DNA of 37,575 bases from Deferribacterales bacterium UBA4806 (GCA_002402635.1 DHGE01000049.1:1-37575); one strand, 5' to 3'; positions 24,605-32,595 are shown, counted from the stretch's first letter. Notes: a model not told the origin generated them from the sequence alone. Numbers and translations: made by a program.

Positions 24605-24955
24605 TTACCTGTATAGTTTACAGGAATAGGTATAGTTATTAAATGGAGCTTGGTTAAATTCTTCCTTGACAATGAATATATAAGGAGCATTATGTTCAAC
24701 TGCCTTTTGCTTTACCTTTTCTAGGGTCTTTTTTTTAAGAACTCTTGGTGAAGCATATGGGATCATTGAACTCTCTGTAATGTCTGTAATAAAGGTTTTA
24801 CCTTTAATTTCATCATAAATTGATGTAACGTAAACATCATCCATAGTGATTTTAGGAACTGAATCATTTGATATTAGTAAAGAATCAGTTTGAGAGAAAA
24901 CGTAATTGTAGTTTAAACATATTGTTAATACTACAAAGTAAAATAATTTCTTCAT
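24605..24955 (-). CDS. Small secreted protein of unknown function
   Basis: The 116-residue protein has a clear signal peptide (MKKLFYFVVLTICLNYNYVFSQ, cleavage near residue 21). The mature protein is about 95 residues, with DVYVTSIYDEIKGKTFITDI and a C-terminal CKLYR. There is no lipobox. It has a complete Bacteroidetes promoter of its own at 24982-25012. Periplasmic or secreted; function not recognised. A regulatory or entry-exclusion role is possible but unsupported. Confidence 0.75.
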   Translation of the reverse strand: MKKLFYFVVLTICLNYNYVFSQTDSLLISNDSVPKITMDDVYVTSIYDEIKGKTFITDITESSMIPYASPRVLKKKTLEKVKQKAVEHNAPYIFIVKEEFNQAPFNNYTYSCKLYR

Positions 24956-24981
24956 TGTGTTATGGTTTTATGTTATTAGTA

Positions 24982-25012
24982 CAAATATAAAAAGAATTTA
25001 TGTAAGTACAAA
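24982..25012 (-). promoter_or_regulatory. Consensus promoter for the secreted-protein gene
   Basis: Read leftward, TTTG (complement of 25009-25012), 19 bases, then TATATTTG (complement of 24982-24989). It gives a leader of about 20 bases before the ATG at 24955. Confidence 0.72.
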
Positions 25013-25029
25013 ATAAAATTGAAAAAAAG

Positions 25030-25887
25030 TTAAGGTGGAAAAGATAGAAAATTTTTTGATTTTCTAAAATCTATTAGTTCAATAAGGTTATTGGTTTTTG
25101 AATTAATAATATCCTTGTCGAAAAGGTTTGAGTTTAGGTAGTTGTTACAACCGGAAAATATAAATTTTTCAATATAGTTATTTCTCTGAACATTTCTAAT
25201 TCTTGAGAATTCAAGTGAAAAACGGTTTAACTTATTTGACATAAAACCATCAAAGAGTGTAATACAGGAACGACAGACCATTTCTTTATTATCAGAATAT
25301 TTTAACATATTTTCTGCTGTTTTTCTGATTTCAGTATTATTACAAAAATAGTTATTGTTAGTTACAAGGGCAGCAATAGAATTTATTTGAATATTACTTT
25401 TATTAAGAAATTTTGAAAATAATATACTGCTATCTCCAGTACTCATCCAATCTTCAAGAAGTATTATTTTATGGTTATTTGAAATATTTGAAAGAAAATC
25501 TTTAGTAGAATTTGGGTAACGTTCACTAATGGTTATTGGCATGTTAATTCTATTAGAAAAATTAAGGTTTTTTTTGGCTTCTGATGAAAAAACAGGGTTA
25601 AAGAAGTCATCTGAATTAATTAGATTAAGTTGTTTATAATTTTGATTGAGAAGATCATAAAACAATGAAGTTATGGGATTATACCCAGAAGATGAAGGGG
25701 TTGTTATACAGGTAATGTTATCGATTGAGAAATATTTATCATAAACTTTAAGGTTTCTATCAAAGTAAGGTTTAATGAAAGACATTGTCTCATTACGGGG
25801 ATAGCCGAGTGATTTGAGTTTAAGTTTTAATTCTTTAAACTTATGCCTTTGTTCTTGTGGAGTATTTGAACTACAAATAATGTTCAT
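25030..25887 (-). CDS. Phosphoribosyltransferase-like protein
   Basis: The 285-residue protein contains KIILLEDWMSTGDSS at about 140-154. This looks like the PRPP-binding signature of type I phosphoribosyltransferases: hydrophobic strand, two acidic residues, then a T-G loop. Flanking strand-helix pattern and overall size agree. Cysteines near residues 60, 186 and about 210 (VCRSC) could bind metal. The start overlaps the stop of the upstream SLOG-type gene by 17 bases, so the two are probably made together. Such enzymes join or release bases on phosphoribosyl groups; the substrate cannot be told. The loop differs from the usual VDDV.TTG, so activity is uncertain. Confidence 0.6.
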   Translation of the reverse strand: MNIICSSNTPQEQRHKFKELKLKLKSLGYPRNETMSFIKPYFDRNLKVYDKYFSIDNITCITTPSSSGYNPITSLFYDLLNQNYKQLNLINSDDFFNPVFSSEAKKNLNFSNRINMPITISERYPNSTKDFLSNISNNHKIILLEDWMSTGDSSILFSKFLNKSNIQINSIAALVTNNNYFCNNTEIRKTAENMLKYSDNKEMVCRSCITLFDGFMSNKLNRFSLEFSRIRNVQRNNYIEKFIFSGCNNYLNSNLFDKDIINSKTNNLIELIDFRKSKNFLSFPP

Positions 25888-26254
25888 TTTTAATTTGATT
25901 GTTTAATTTAAAAATAGAAAGTCTTTTACCTTGACTTTTAGCGTAGTCGATAACGAAACTTGTACCGCGACTTTTACCATCCCAGAATGCAATGATATGA
26001 TCTGAATAGTTAACTATTTCTTTATTACGAATAATAGGGGCAATACGGGGGGGATAACTATCGTAATCCGGACGTATGACCTTTACCTCGATGCCGTTTA
26101 GTTTTGCCCAATTCACTGCAATAGAATCGACGCCCCTTGCACCACCACTTAAAACAAGTTCAATGTTCTGATATCTTTTTTTAAAAGAGTCAAGGTACCA
26201 AAATATTAAATTTTTATCATAAATAGTTCTAGAACCAACTACTGCTAACTTCAT
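25871..26254 (-). CDS. SLOG-superfamily nucleotide-binding protein (DUF2493/YspA-like)
   Basis: The 127-residue protein has the full set of DUF2493 features: VVGSRTIYD at the N-terminus, LSGGARGVDSIAVNWAK (about 38-54), then RPDYDSY, RNKEIVNYSDHIIAFWDGKSRGT (about 80-102). These proteins adopt the Rossmann-like SLOG fold and are thought to bind or process nucleotide ligands. They are frequent in phages and conjugative elements, often beside other nucleotide-handling enzymes. It overlaps the phosphoribosyltransferase-like gene by 17 bases. The length is that of a single-domain member. Confidence 0.85.
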   Translation of the reverse strand: MKLAVVGSRTIYDKNLIFWYLDSFKKRYQNIELVLSGGARGVDSIAVNWAKLNGIEVKVIRPDYDSYPPRIAPIIRNKEIVNYSDHIIAFWDGKSRGTSFVIDYAKSQGKRLSIFKLNNQIKNEHYL

Positions 26255-26263
26255 AGAAAAAGA

Positions 26264-27547
26264 TTATAAAGTATTAATATCATCAGATAAAGTATTTTTG
26301 TCTTTACTTAAATTTTTTGGTTTTGATGTTTTTGAATGTTTTGAAACGTCTTTTTCTTGTTTGTTTTCTAATTTTTGTGCTGATTTCTTTGTTTTCTTAA
26401 CGGTATTGTCTGTTATTTCCTGCTTAATTTTGTTATAGGTAAACTCAAAGTTTTTAAATTGTTCCTCTGTTGCGGGTTTGAGTAAACTAATATCAACCTT
26501 TTGAAATGATTCTGAACCGGCCATTTTTAAGGTTGCAATATTATCATTAATAGAATCTATGGCTCCAAAGACATAGTATTCATTTTCTTTTTTAAATTTT
26601 TTAGATAGGTAATAATCATTTGAAATTTTAAATTCTACAAAGTCTCCTTGTTTGAATGATAATGATTCGTTATTTGATTTATTTAAATTATTATTTTTAG
26701 AAAAAGAGTTAACATATTCAATAAAATTATCTCTTATCCATGCTTTACCTATATAGTTTCGGTTACCTTCTATATCTTTAAAGGCAAAAATATTTGATTT
26801 ATCTTCTTTAATATGTTCAGGTTTGATTTCAGACAATTTAAAGGATATGTTACCTTCTGTTGTAATAGGTAAAGAAAGGATAGATGACTTATTAAGTTTA
26901 AGAATAATTGAAGTATTATCTGGAATTTCTTTACTATTACTAATAATAATAGGTGAGAATCCTTTATCATTAGGATTTAAAATATTAAGATAAATATTTT
27001 TATTTTCGTTAAAATGTGTTTTAACATAGCCATAAAGGTCTTTCTTATTTATAAGAACATTATACAAGTGTTCATTTGATTCTGATTTTTTACATGAACC
27101 AAGATTTATATGTTCTGATCTCCAGGCTAAACCACAATTGATATATTTATTATCTGGAAGATCTCTATCATATAATGTAAGTCGAAATTTTTCTTTTTCA
27201 TATTCAATAGGGTTAAGATAAAAATTAATTGGGATTGTATTACTTTCTGAAAGTTCTTTAATTTTAAAGTATTCAGACAGATTTTGACCGAATATAAAAA
27301 TGTTAGCCTGGCTAAAGTATTTATTCGAAAAAGAAGAAAATGGGTAATCATTTGATATTACAGAAAGTTTACAATCTTCCCTTTTTAGATCAACAATAGA
27401 AAGACGTGAAACATCATTTCTTGCAATATCATCCATAAGGATTTTACTATTAAGTGTTAACCGGTAACTAAAGGTATTTTTATCTTCATTAAATACCGGT
27501 TCAGCGGTTCCGAAGATCTTAAGTTTGTTTTCCGATGTAGTTGTCAT
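26264..27547 (-). CDS. Unknown protein, tandem paralogue B
   Basis: The 427-residue protein begins MTTTSENKLKIFGTAEP and is clearly homologous along almost its whole length to the gene immediately upstream (27581-28777). It has a beta-rich N-terminal region, a middle region with GFSPIIISNSKEIPD, and a C-terminal module (about 300-370) with SFKQGDFVEFKISNDYYLSKK, which reads like a small SH3/OB-type barrel. A Lys-rich disordered tail (about 385-427) is absent from the paralogue. No signal peptide or helix. The genes around it handle DNA, so a cytoplasmic DNA- or protein-binding role is possible, but I do not recognise the family. Confidence 0.75.
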   Translation of the reverse strand: MTTTSENKLKIFGTAEPVFNEDKNTFSYRLTLNSKILMDDIARNDVSRLSIVDLKREDCKLSVISNDYPFSSFSNKYFSQANIFIFGQNLSEYFKIKELSESNTIPINFYLNPIEYEKEKFRLTLYDRDLPDNKYINCGLAWRSEHINLGSCKKSESNEHLYNVLINKKDLYGYVKTHFNENKNIYLNILNPNDKGFSPIIISNSKEIPDNTSIILKLNKSSILSLPITTEGNISFKLSEIKPEHIKEDKSNIFAFKDIEGNRNYIGKAWIRDNFIEYVNSFSKNNNLNKSNNESLSFKQGDFVEFKISNDYYLSKKFKKENEYYVFGAIDSINDNIATLKMAGSESFQKVDISLLKPATEEQFKNFEFTYNKIKQEITDNTVKKTKKSAQKLENKQEKDVSKHSKTSKPKNLSKDKNTLSDDINTL

Positions 27548-27580
27548 GGTAGTAATGTTTTAAGATAAAAGTATAAAAAA

Positions 27581-28777
27581 CTAAATTTCTAGTTTGTTTT
27601 CTAAATTATGTGAAGTTTGTTTTGTTCTCTTATTGGTAAGAACTTTTGTTTCCTGCTTAATTTTGTTATAGGAAAACTCAAAGTTTTTAATTTGTTCTTC
27701 TGTAGCGGGTTTGAGCAAACTAATATTAATTTTATGAAATGATTCCGAACCTGCCATTTTTAAAGTTGCCACATTATTTTGTATTGAATTTACAGTACCA
27801 TAGACGGAATATTCATTTTCATTATTATATTTTTTAGATAGGTAGTAATCGTTTGAAATTTTGAATTCTACAAAATCTCCTTGTTTGAATGATAATGATT
27901 CGTTATTTGATTTATTTAAATTATTATCTTTATAAAAAGAGTTAACATATTCGATAAATTTGTATTTTGTCCATGCTTTGCCGATATAGTCTCGCTTACC
28001 CTCTAAATCTTTGAATGCAAAAATATTTGATTTATCTTCTTTAATATGTTCAGGTTTGATTTCTGATAAGTTAAAGGAGATGTTACCATTTAAAGTAGTA
28101 GGTAAAGAAAGGATGGCTGATTTATTAAGTTTAAGAACTATAAAAGTTCTATCTGGAACATCCTTACCATTATTAATAATAATAGGAAAAAATTGTTTTT
28201 CGTTTGGTTCTAAAATATTAAGATAAATATTTTTATTCTCGTTAAAATGTGTTTTAATGTAGCCTAAAAGGTCTTTTTTATTTATAAGAACATTATACAA
28301 ATGTTCATTTGATTCTGATTTTTTACAAGAACCAAGGTTAATGTATTCTGATCTCCAACCGACACCTGCGTTTATATATTTGTTTTCTGAAAGGTCCTTA
28401 TCGTATAAACTAAGGTTAAACATTACTTTATCTTTATCTATAGATGAAAGAAAAAAGTTAATGGAAGTTGTATTACTTTCTGAAAGATTTTTAGTATGAA
28501 AATAATCTAAAAGGTTTTTACCGAATAAGAACATATTAGCGTGGCTAAAGTAGTTATTTTTTGATACAATTGGGAATTCTTTTGCTATTACAGAAAGTTT
28601 ACCATCGTCTCTTTTCATATCTACAATAGAAAGACTTGAAACATCATTTTTAGCAATATCATCCATAAGGATTTTACTATTAAGAGTTAAATGGTAATAG
28701 AAAGAATTATTTTCTTCATTGAATAATGGTTCAGCAGTACCAAAAATTCTTGGTTTATTTTCTGATGTTGTTGTCAT
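27581..28777 (-). CDS. Unknown protein, tandem paralogue A
   Basis: The 398-residue protein starts with the same MTTTSENK(P/L)(R/K)IFGTAEP as the next gene, and the two remain alignable to residue 380. The longest nearly unchanged block covers GSCKKSESNEHLYNVLINKK and SLSFKQGDFVEFKISNDYYL. It lacks the basic tail of the second copy. Its ATG overlaps the stop of the Toprim gene (ATGA). The duplication is old enough for clear divergence yet both copies stay intact, so both are probably used. Function unknown. Confidence 0.75.
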   Translation of the reverse strand: MTTTSENKPRIFGTAEPLFNEENNSFYYHLTLNSKILMDDIAKNDVSSLSIVDMKRDDGKLSVIAKEFPIVSKNNYFSHANMFLFGKNLLDYFHTKNLSESNTTSINFFLSSIDKDKVMFNLSLYDKDLSENKYINAGVGWRSEYINLGSCKKSESNEHLYNVLINKKDLLGYIKTHFNENKNIYLNILEPNEKQFFPIIINNGKDVPDRTFIVLKLNKSAILSLPTTLNGNISFNLSEIKPEHIKEDKSNIFAFKDLEGKRDYIGKAWTKYKFIEYVNSFYKDNNLNKSNNESLSFKQGDFVEFKISNDYYLSKKYNNENEYSVYGTVNSIQNNVATLKMAGSESFHKINISLLKPATEEQIKNFEFSYNKIKQETKVLTNKRTKQTSHNLENKLEI

Positions 28778-30180
28778 GGAAGTAACGTTTTATGTTCGTT
28801 ATTGTTATTTTTATTAATAGTATTAGTCATAAGAAATTCATTAAAATCCTTTGCATTACCGGGAGGAATAAAATTATTAACAAATTTACTATTGCCAAAT
28901 CTGAATTGAAGTACAGTATTTGCAAGAGATTCCCAAATTGAATTAACATTAGGAAAGTTAAAACTAGCGAATTTTTCTTTTGTATTATGATTAGTAGTAA
29001 ATTGAAAAGAAGGGACAAAAGGAGAAGCTTTGGAAATTTTTTTAGAAAATTCCCAAAAAATAGATTGAAAGAAAAGAGCTGCTTTATTCAATTCGTTTTT
29101 ATCAGTACATGAAAATTTTAGCGTACTGAATGGAAGTTTTGGTGTAAAACTAATGTCAAAAGAAGATAAAGAATTAGAATATATATAAGAAGAAGAAAAT
29201 AATCTATCATAACTAGCAAAATCTTCGGAATCGTATTTAGAAATGTTAAGACGTGAAAAAAGTTTCATTCGGAAATAGTTACCAGCAATATCGTTATCAA
29301 AAATTACATTAAAAGTTTTAAGATTTAGTTCATTATTACCAATAATTGTGTTGATTAGGTAAATATGATTATCTAAAAGATTTCCTTCGGTACTAATATA
29401 AACTGTATTAATAGGATTAAGTTTAAAGATATCCTTATGCAGTTGGTAATGGCTTAAACAATCAATCATACTTTCACCAACGAAAATATGTTTGATTTCT
29501 GATTTATCAAGAATATTTGTAAAGCAAAGTTGGTTTGAATGTGAACCCAAAAACTGTTTAAAACCTTTGTTTCTTATGGAAAAACATATTGGTTCATCAT
29601 TTATAAAAGGAGTTAAAAGAAAGGCAATGTTGCTAAAATCTTTATTTGCAATGTTTAAAGAATTGTAAATGAGTGGTAATTGATTATTATTGAGTAATTC
29701 ATTAACAATATTTTCATGAATACCTCTTGATGTTAGAAATGATTTATCCGAGTAAAGAGAAATGTTAAGATTGTTAATTCTATGGGAAAAAATTTTAGGG
29801 TTAGATGAGTAAAGATACATAAATTCATTATAAAGAGGTAAAAAGTTTTTAGAAGATGTAAATGAAGAAGGAGCATTTAAAATATTATTGGGGTTAAACT
29901 TTCCGGTTAATAGGTATTCATCAAGATATTTTGATGCTTTAACCAAATCACAACCCTCAAGTTTAGAAACTAAATCAAGGATTGTTTTACCCTTTTCTTC
30001 ACCGTTTAAGTTGAACCAGGTATACTGGTCCAAGTTGTTTTTCTTGACTACTATATAAAATCCATGGCCTTCCAATTTTCTAGAATTTCTTGAAGAACCC
30101 TTCTGTTCCTTAAAGCCATACACTTCTGTAAGGAATGATGGAAGGTCTATATCTTTCTTATACTTATTAAAATCAATCAT
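28774..30180 (-). CDS. Toprim-domain protein, primase-like
   Basis: The 468-residue protein has a Toprim core. The first acidic motif is HIFVGESMIDCLSHYQ (E236, D240 by my count) and the second is NVIFDNDIAGNYF (DxD at about 295-297). The N-terminal 100 residues (YTWFNLNGEEKGKTILDLVSKLEGC) resemble the region that follows the zinc finger in plasmid DnaG-like primases, but no cysteine cluster is present. It probably acts in priming or processing DNA during transfer or replication. It heads a leftward operon with a promoter at 30205-30237 and is coupled to the next gene. Confidence 0.75.
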   Translation of the reverse strand: MIDFNKYKKDIDLPSFLTEVYGFKEQKGSSRNSRKLEGHGFYIVVKKNNLDQYTWFNLNGEEKGKTILDLVSKLEGCDLVKASKYLDEYLLTGKFNPNNILNAPSSFTSSKNFLPLYNEFMYLYSSNPKIFSHRINNLNISLYSDKSFLTSRGIHENIVNELLNNNQLPLIYNSLNIANKDFSNIAFLLTPFINDEPICFSIRNKGFKQFLGSHSNQLCFTNILDKSEIKHIFVGESMIDCLSHYQLHKDIFKLNPINTVYISTEGNLLDNHIYLINTIIGNNELNLKTFNVIFDNDIAGNYFRMKLFSRLNISKYDSEDFASYDRLFSSSYIYSNSLSSFDISFTPKLPFSTLKFSCTDKNELNKAALFFQSIFWEFSKKISKASPFVPSFQFTTNHNTKEKFASFNFPNVNSIWESLANTVLQFRFGNSKFVNNFIPPGNAKDFNEFLMTNTINKNNNNEHKTLLP

Positions 30181-30190
30181 TCGTTAAAAT

Positions 30191-30237
30191 GGTAAAAATA
30201 TTACCAAATGTAAGGTAAAATATATTAGGAATGCAAA
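30191..30237 (-). promoter_or_regulatory. Promoter and palindrome before the Toprim operon
   Basis: Read leftward, TTTG (complement of 30234-30237), 21 bases, then TACATTTG (complement of 30205-30212). At the expected start of transcription sits GGTAA-AAATA-TTACC (30191-30205), a perfect five-pair inverted repeat that could be an operator. The gap 30181-30289 otherwise shows only A/T-rich sequence. Confidence 0.55.
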
Positions 30238-30289
30238 TATTTAACGAAAAAAATGAAAAATAATTTATAATATATTGTATATCAATAAA

Positions 30290-30877
30290 TTAACCACAAG
30301 CGTAAGAGGCCCACTGGCTCGCCATAGCATTTGCTATTCCGGTAAATGTTCTACTCCTTTCTTTCCACCTATCTTTACTTGGTGGCATTTTATATAATCG
30401 TTGTTCCCTGCCTTCCACAATATTTGTTGGTTCCAGTTTAGGTAAGTTTTTAAGCCATAAACATGTACTTTTCGTTTCGCCATGTCCGAACTGCCACGGA
30501 TGAATAATTTGGTCAGGTTTGCGAATTCTGGAACTAATTATACTTATCGGATTTTCGATTGCAATTCGGGGTATCGGCGCATTCATTAAATATAGAACGA
30601 AATCCAAAGCTTCTTTTTGCTCTTTCTGTTTAAATTTAAACCATCTTGCACCACTAACTGCAAGATGAGTACATGGTGGGTGTGCAATCATTATATCCCA
30701 GTTATCGCAAAGAATATCCCGAACATCGCCTTTGTAGTGTTCGCCTGGTATTTCTGTATCTAAAAAATCACAACTCATTGCGTAGTGTCCAAGTGACTTA
30801 AATGCTTCACGCACCGTACCAGAAAATTCACAAGCCACTAAGACACGTAAAGAAACGCAAGTAGTATTGTTTTGCAT
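30290..30877 (-). CDS. Short phage-type DNA cytosine methyltransferase-like protein
   Basis: The 195-residue protein starts with a SAM-site-like LRVLVACEFSGTVREAF (about 10-26). It contains HPPCTHLAVSGARWF near 87, where the PPC cysteine corresponds to the catalytic motif of C5 methyltransferases, and AIENP (about 129-133) like the ENV motif. It is much shorter than classical C5 enzymes and has no obvious target-recognition domain, as in a common phage group annotated as DNA cytosine methyltransferase. It is visibly less AT-rich than its neighbours, which suggests later acquisition. It may protect the element from host restriction. Activity is not certain. Confidence 0.65.
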   Translation of the reverse strand: MQNNTTCVSLRVLVACEFSGTVREAFKSLGHYAMSCDFLDTEIPGEHYKGDVRDILCDNWDIMIAHPPCTHLAVSGARWFKFKQKEQKEALDFVLYLMNAPIPRIAIENPISIISSRIRKPDQIIHPWQFGHGETKSTCLWLKNLPKLEPTNIVEGREQRLYKMPPSKDRWKERSRTFTGIANAMASQWASYACG

Positions 30878-30997
30878 AATTCTGATTTTAGTGGTTATCT
30901 ATAAGATGAAATATTACCTTAATGTTATGTACTATTGACTGTATAAAGACCAAATATCAATAACATAAGCAATACTCATGTAAGATTGAAATAATGA

Positions 30998-31231
30998 TTA
31001 TCGCATTTTATCTTCAAGTAAGTTTGAAAAAGTTTCATTGATTTTAGAAAACTTATCTCTATCATCAATGAGTTCGAGTATTTCGTCACCACTAAGTATG
31101 TTAAGAATAAAGAAAGAATCAATTTCAAAGTTTAAGGAAATGAATTCCCAAAATTTTAGTTCATCTCCTTGAAAGTTTACCTTTTCTTTAAATTGCGATA
31201 ATCTTTCATTTAGTTGTTCTTTTGATAGCAT
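30998..31231 (-). CDS. Small acidic unknown protein
   Basis: The 77-residue protein is acidic, mostly helical (MLSKEQLNERLSQFKEKVNFQ, then ELIDDRDKFSKINETFSNLL), with no signal or membrane segment. It lies 20 bases after the minisatellite-built gene at 31252-31608 and may be read from the same promoter. The 120-base gap that follows holds no feature I can support. No family recognised. Confidence 0.6.
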   Translation of the reverse strand: MLSKEQLNERLSQFKEKVNFQGDELKFWEFISLNFEIDSFFILNILSGDEILELIDDRDKFSKINETFSNLLEDKMR

Positions 31232-31251
31232 TGTAATAGAATTAATGTGTA

Positions 31252-31608
31252 CTACATAGAATTGTTATTCGAGTTCATAGTAGAGTAACCGGTCGAGTTG
31301 CCGGTCGCGAGTTTATGGTCAAGTTCCCAATTAGGTTCCCTATCGAGTTCCTGGTCGAGTTTCCGATAGAATTCTTCATCGAGTAATTGGTCGATTTCCT
31401 GTTCGAGTTGACATTTGGGTTCTTGGTAGAATTCCCGGTTAGGTTCCCTATCGAGTTCCTGGTTGAGTTTCCGATAGAATTCTTCATCGAGTAATTGGTC
31501 GATTTCCTGTTCGATTTGAGGATTGGGTTCTTGGTAGAGTTCCCGTTTAGGCTCCCTGTCGAGTTTCCGATAGAATTCTTCATCGAGTTCATCATAAAAA
31601 GGCTTCAT
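31252..31608 (-). CDS. Repeat protein built from a 12-bp minisatellite
   Basis: The 118-residue predicted protein is made of near-repeats: DEEFYRKLDREP, then a variant block ELYQEPNPQIEQEIDQLL, three times with 36- and 32-residue spacing, plus an Asn/Ser-rich end. It is very rich in Glu, Arg, Leu and Asp. The underlying DNA is a 12-base repeat, so a second frame is also open for 106 codons (Asn/Ser/Gly-rich). That makes coding status uncertain. A -7 box (TATATTTG, complement of 31651-31658) lies about 45 bases before the ATG, which supports transcription. No function can be assigned; alternatively the DNA repeat itself is the functional feature. Confidence 0.45.
   Translation of the reverse strand: MKPFYDELDEEFYRKLDREPKRELYQEPNPQIEQEIDQLLDEEFYRKLNQELDREPNREFYQEPKCQLEQEIDQLLDEEFYRKLDQELDREPNWELDHKLATGNSTGYSTMNSNNNSM
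31263..31600. repeat. 12-bp minisatellite with 108/96-bp higher-order copies
   Basis: Units near GAGTTCCTGGTC follow each other across this block. Larger copies begin at TTCCGATAGA at 31361, 31469 and 31565, so the higher-order period is 108 then 96 bases. The block is markedly richer in G+C than the flanks. The same 12-base family appears at 19779-19838. Confidence 0.8.
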
Positions 31609-31676
31609 TGTAGAGGCATTTAGAATTAATTGTTAAACAAAATATTTATACAAATATAAAAATAATGTTGAAAAAA

Positions 31677-31708
31677 TTTGCGTGTTAATGATAAAAAATT
31701 TACTTTTG
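31677..31708 (+). promoter_or_regulatory. Consensus rightward promoter of a small RNA
   Basis: TTTG (31677-31680), 20 bases, then TACTTTTG (31701-31708) match the Bacteroidetes consensus. The -7 box is half of a perfect palindrome TACTTTT-GT-AAAAGTA (31701-31716), which could be an operator covering the start site. Confidence 0.7.
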
Positions 31709-31714
31709 TAAAAG

Positions 31715-31783
31715 TAGCCAAAAGGTTTTAAGAACCTGCGGCGAATTAAGGTGGGGGCAATAGCCCTCGCCTTTTATTTTTGA
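31715..31783 (+). ncRNA. Predicted small RNA of about 70 bases
   Basis: A consensus promoter and an intrinsic terminator, both rightward, are only about 40 bases apart, and no open frame of use lies between. The RNA would contain a small hairpin AGGTT-TTAAG-AACCT (about 31721-31735), a purine/G-rich link (TGCGGCGAATT) and the terminator hairpin. It sits between the minisatellite gene and the long-spaced direct repeats, so a role in copy control or as an antisense regulator is possible. No known RNA family was recognised. Confidence 0.55.
31748..31782 (+). terminator. Intrinsic terminator of the small RNA
   Basis: An eleven-pair hairpin (31748-31758 with 31763-31773, loop AATA, two wobble pairs) is followed by TTATTTTTG. 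Read the other way there is no T-tract, so it faces right. No rightward protein gene ends here. Confidence 0.75.
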
Positions 31784-31858
31784 GTTGGCGAAAGAATATA
31801 CGGAAATTTTAAAAAATTGCGGAAAAATAATTAAAAAATTAAAAGTAAATTCCAAAAG

Positions 31859-32517
31859 TTACCTCAAAAGACAAAATTTGAGAAAATATATATTTAAATA
31901 TATAGATATATAAATATTATTTTCCCGAAAGTTTTAAACAAAATCAACAACTATTACTTAATATATCTAATATATTACAATATATCTAATATTACAAGGG
32001 TAAGGGAAAATTATTAACAAATTGATATTCAATAAAATATAAAATATAAAGAAAACAACCGAAAGGTGCATGAATAGAGGAATATAGATTGTTAATGTCT
32101 TAAATGTACTGTTATAAGTACGTTACCTCAAAAGACAAAAATATAGTATTGTTTAAATAATTGTATATCAGTAATATACAATGGAAATGATGTTGAAAAC
32201 CTTATATGATCATATTACCCCAAAAGACAAAATGAGAAAAATGGAATATCATTATAAGCGTTGTAATATGTGGATTTAAGAACAAAAGTTAAAATGGTAT
32301 GTATTACCTCAAATGACAAAAAGTTCAAGATTTGTAAAATGGTGAAAATCAATAATATATATAAATTATAAACAGAAACATATTGATATTAGTTAGTTAC
32401 CTCAAAAGACAAAATAAAAATGACGAAATGGAATGTATAGAAAATTGATAAATAGAACAATACAAAATGAAAAAACGAAAAAACAAGTAAATTAGCCAGT
32501 TACCTCAAAAGACAAAA
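31859..32517. repeat. Six long-spaced direct repeats, origin- or centromere-like array
   Basis: TTACCTCAAAAGACAAAA occurs at 31859, 32123, 32397 and 32500, and with one change at 32215 (CCCC) and 32304 (AAATGAC). All six are in the same orientation. Spacings are 264, 92, 89, 93 and 103 bases. The sequence between copies is unique and extremely A-rich, with AT-only stretches near 31890-31990 (TATATCTAATAT repeated). The last copy ends 78 bases before a leftward gene. Large AT-rich gap plus repeated protein-site-like motifs suggests a replication origin, a segregation site or a multi-copy operator. The whole gap 31609-32595 has no protein gene I can support. Confidence 0.75.
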
Positions 32518-32595
32518 AAAAAGGAAAAATTTAAAAGAAAATATGGTAAAATAACAAGATATAAACAGGAAGTATGTAGAAAGATAATGTAAAAT

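Noticed and set aside
31275..31595. Second open frame (Asn/Ser/Gly-rich) inside the minisatellite
   Set aside because: The 12-base period keeps more than one frame open. The frame with the longer, better-placed start (31608) is listed instead, with low confidence.
31859..32517. The six direct repeats as a CRISPR array
   Set aside because: The repeats are only 18 bases and the intervals of 71-85 bases are too long and uneven for spacers; the first gap is 246 bases.
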